From the NCBI GenBank assembly GCA_045402695.1, contig JAWPNA010000191.1, positions 1-20,401 on the forward strand: DNA of 20,401 bases, read 5' to 3'. This document shows, piece after piece, positions 20,000 through 20,401 of the stretch. The stretch is from JAWPNA01 sp045402695 (lineage in GTDB: Bacteria > Acidobacteriota > Polarisedimenticolia > JACPZX01 > DASXTC01). The position numbers and the translations under genes were made by a program. Positions within the stretch are counted from its first letter, which is position 1, and the number at the start of each line of letters is the position of its first letter. A model generated the notes under the pieces. The model did no database searches. It was not told where the DNA came from and worked only from the letters and a program-made list of their open reading frames with translations.

Positions 20000-20401
20000 A
20001 TGTCCGCACAACGTCGCTTGATCCCGGCCGCGCTGCTCTTTGTCACCTTCGTCATCACTATCCTGATGCCGCCGAGCATCCGCTGCGTCGAGAACTCCCC
20101 GAAGGATCTCCTCACCGTGGACCGCTACCTCGACTGGGAGCAGGTCAGCGACCCACAACTCTCGCCCGACGGCACCCAGGTGGTCTACACCCGCCAGTGG
20201 GTCAACGTGATGGAGGATCGATGGGATTCCGCCCTCTGGATCGTGAACGTGGACGGCGGCAGGAACCGTTTCCTGGCGAAGGGCTCCTCGGCGCGCTGGT
20301 CCCCGGACGGGACGCGCATCGCCTATCTCGCGGAGGAGGAGCCGAACAGCACACAGATCTTCGTGCGCTGGATGAACGCCGAGGGGGCGGTCTCCCAGAT
20401 C
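20000..20401 (+). CDS. Secreted S9-type (prolyl oligopeptidase-like) peptidase, N-terminal part
   Basis: The first 134 codons of a gene that runs off the right edge. The ATG follows a perfect ribosome binding site. Residues 1-30 form a signal peptide or anchor (RLIPAALLFVTFVITILMPPS). The mature start KDLLTVDRYLDWEQVSDPQLSPDGTQVVYTR is typical of the beta-propeller domain of bacterial S9 dipeptidyl/acylaminoacyl peptidases. A further propeller blade follows (ALWIVNVDGGRNRFLAKGSSARWSPDGTRIAYL). The hydrolase domain with the catalytic Ser-Asp-His is outside the window, so a TolB-like or other propeller protein cannot be ruled out. It is divergent from the SGNH operon, with 114 bp between the starts. 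Confidence 0.82.
   Translation, partial: MSAQRRLIPAALLFVTFVITILMPPSIRCVENSPKDLLTVDRYLDWEQVSDPQLSPDGTQVVYTRQWVNVMEDRWDSALWIVNVDGGRNRFLAKGSSARWSPDGTRIAYLAEEEPNSTQIFVRWMNAEGAVSQI

Overview
This is a GC-rich, gene-dense bacterial window of about 20.4 kb. It holds 13 protein genes, two of them cut by the window edges, and no rRNA, tRNA, CRISPR array or insertion sequence that I can see. A Tricorn-type propeller peptidase, a secreted S9-type propeller peptidase, a fused membrane/spermidine-synthase-like protein, a RodZ-like DUF2914 protein and an Fes-type esterase together suggest an uncultured Gram-negative soil or sediment lineage such as Acidobacteriota. Other GC-rich phyla (Gemmatimonadota, Eisenbacteria-like) are not excluded. 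The taxonomic call is inference from gene content only.

Region 1 (1-3665). An Fes-like esterase homologue enters from the left edge; its catalytic serine and histidine are both replaced. It is followed by a winged-helix (HTH_42 type) protein that lacks the DNA-glycosylase motif. That gene converges on an MFS transporter, and the two stop codons share a CTAG. The MFS gene has a perfect inverted repeat just upstream of its ribosome binding site.

Region 2 (3962-8418). A tight three-gene plus-strand operon: a DEAD-box RNA helicase, a YaiI/YqxD (DUF188, PIN-like) protein 3 bp downstream, and a large membrane protein fused to a spermidine-synthase-like domain whose start overlaps the previous stop (GTGA). 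The helicase and PIN-like pair looks like an RNA-processing module. The membrane enzyme lacks the usual spermidine-synthase catalytic aspartate and carries an internal membrane duplication.

Region 3 (8535-14951). A minus-strand exported CsgG-like/SH3 protein is divergent from a long secreted Tricorn-type S41 peptidase across 300 bp containing two inverted repeats. After a strong hairpin come a RodZ-like protein (HTH, one membrane helix, DUF2914) whose promoter is placed for leaderless transcription, and a small membrane protein of unknown function.

Region 4 (15055-19885, minus strand). An apparent operon of a secreted SGNH hydrolase, a membrane-anchored sulfatase-superfamily enzyme with a threonine in place of the formylglycine residue, and the ribosome-associated ABC-F ATPase EttA. 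Divergent from it, a secreted S9-type peptidase gene starts at 20000 and runs off the right edge.

I found no single clear undescribed system. The best leads are the active-site-less esterase, the helicase/PIN-like/membrane-SAM-enzyme operon, the SGNH/Thr-sulfatase-like pair, and the leaderless RodZ-DUF2914 gene.
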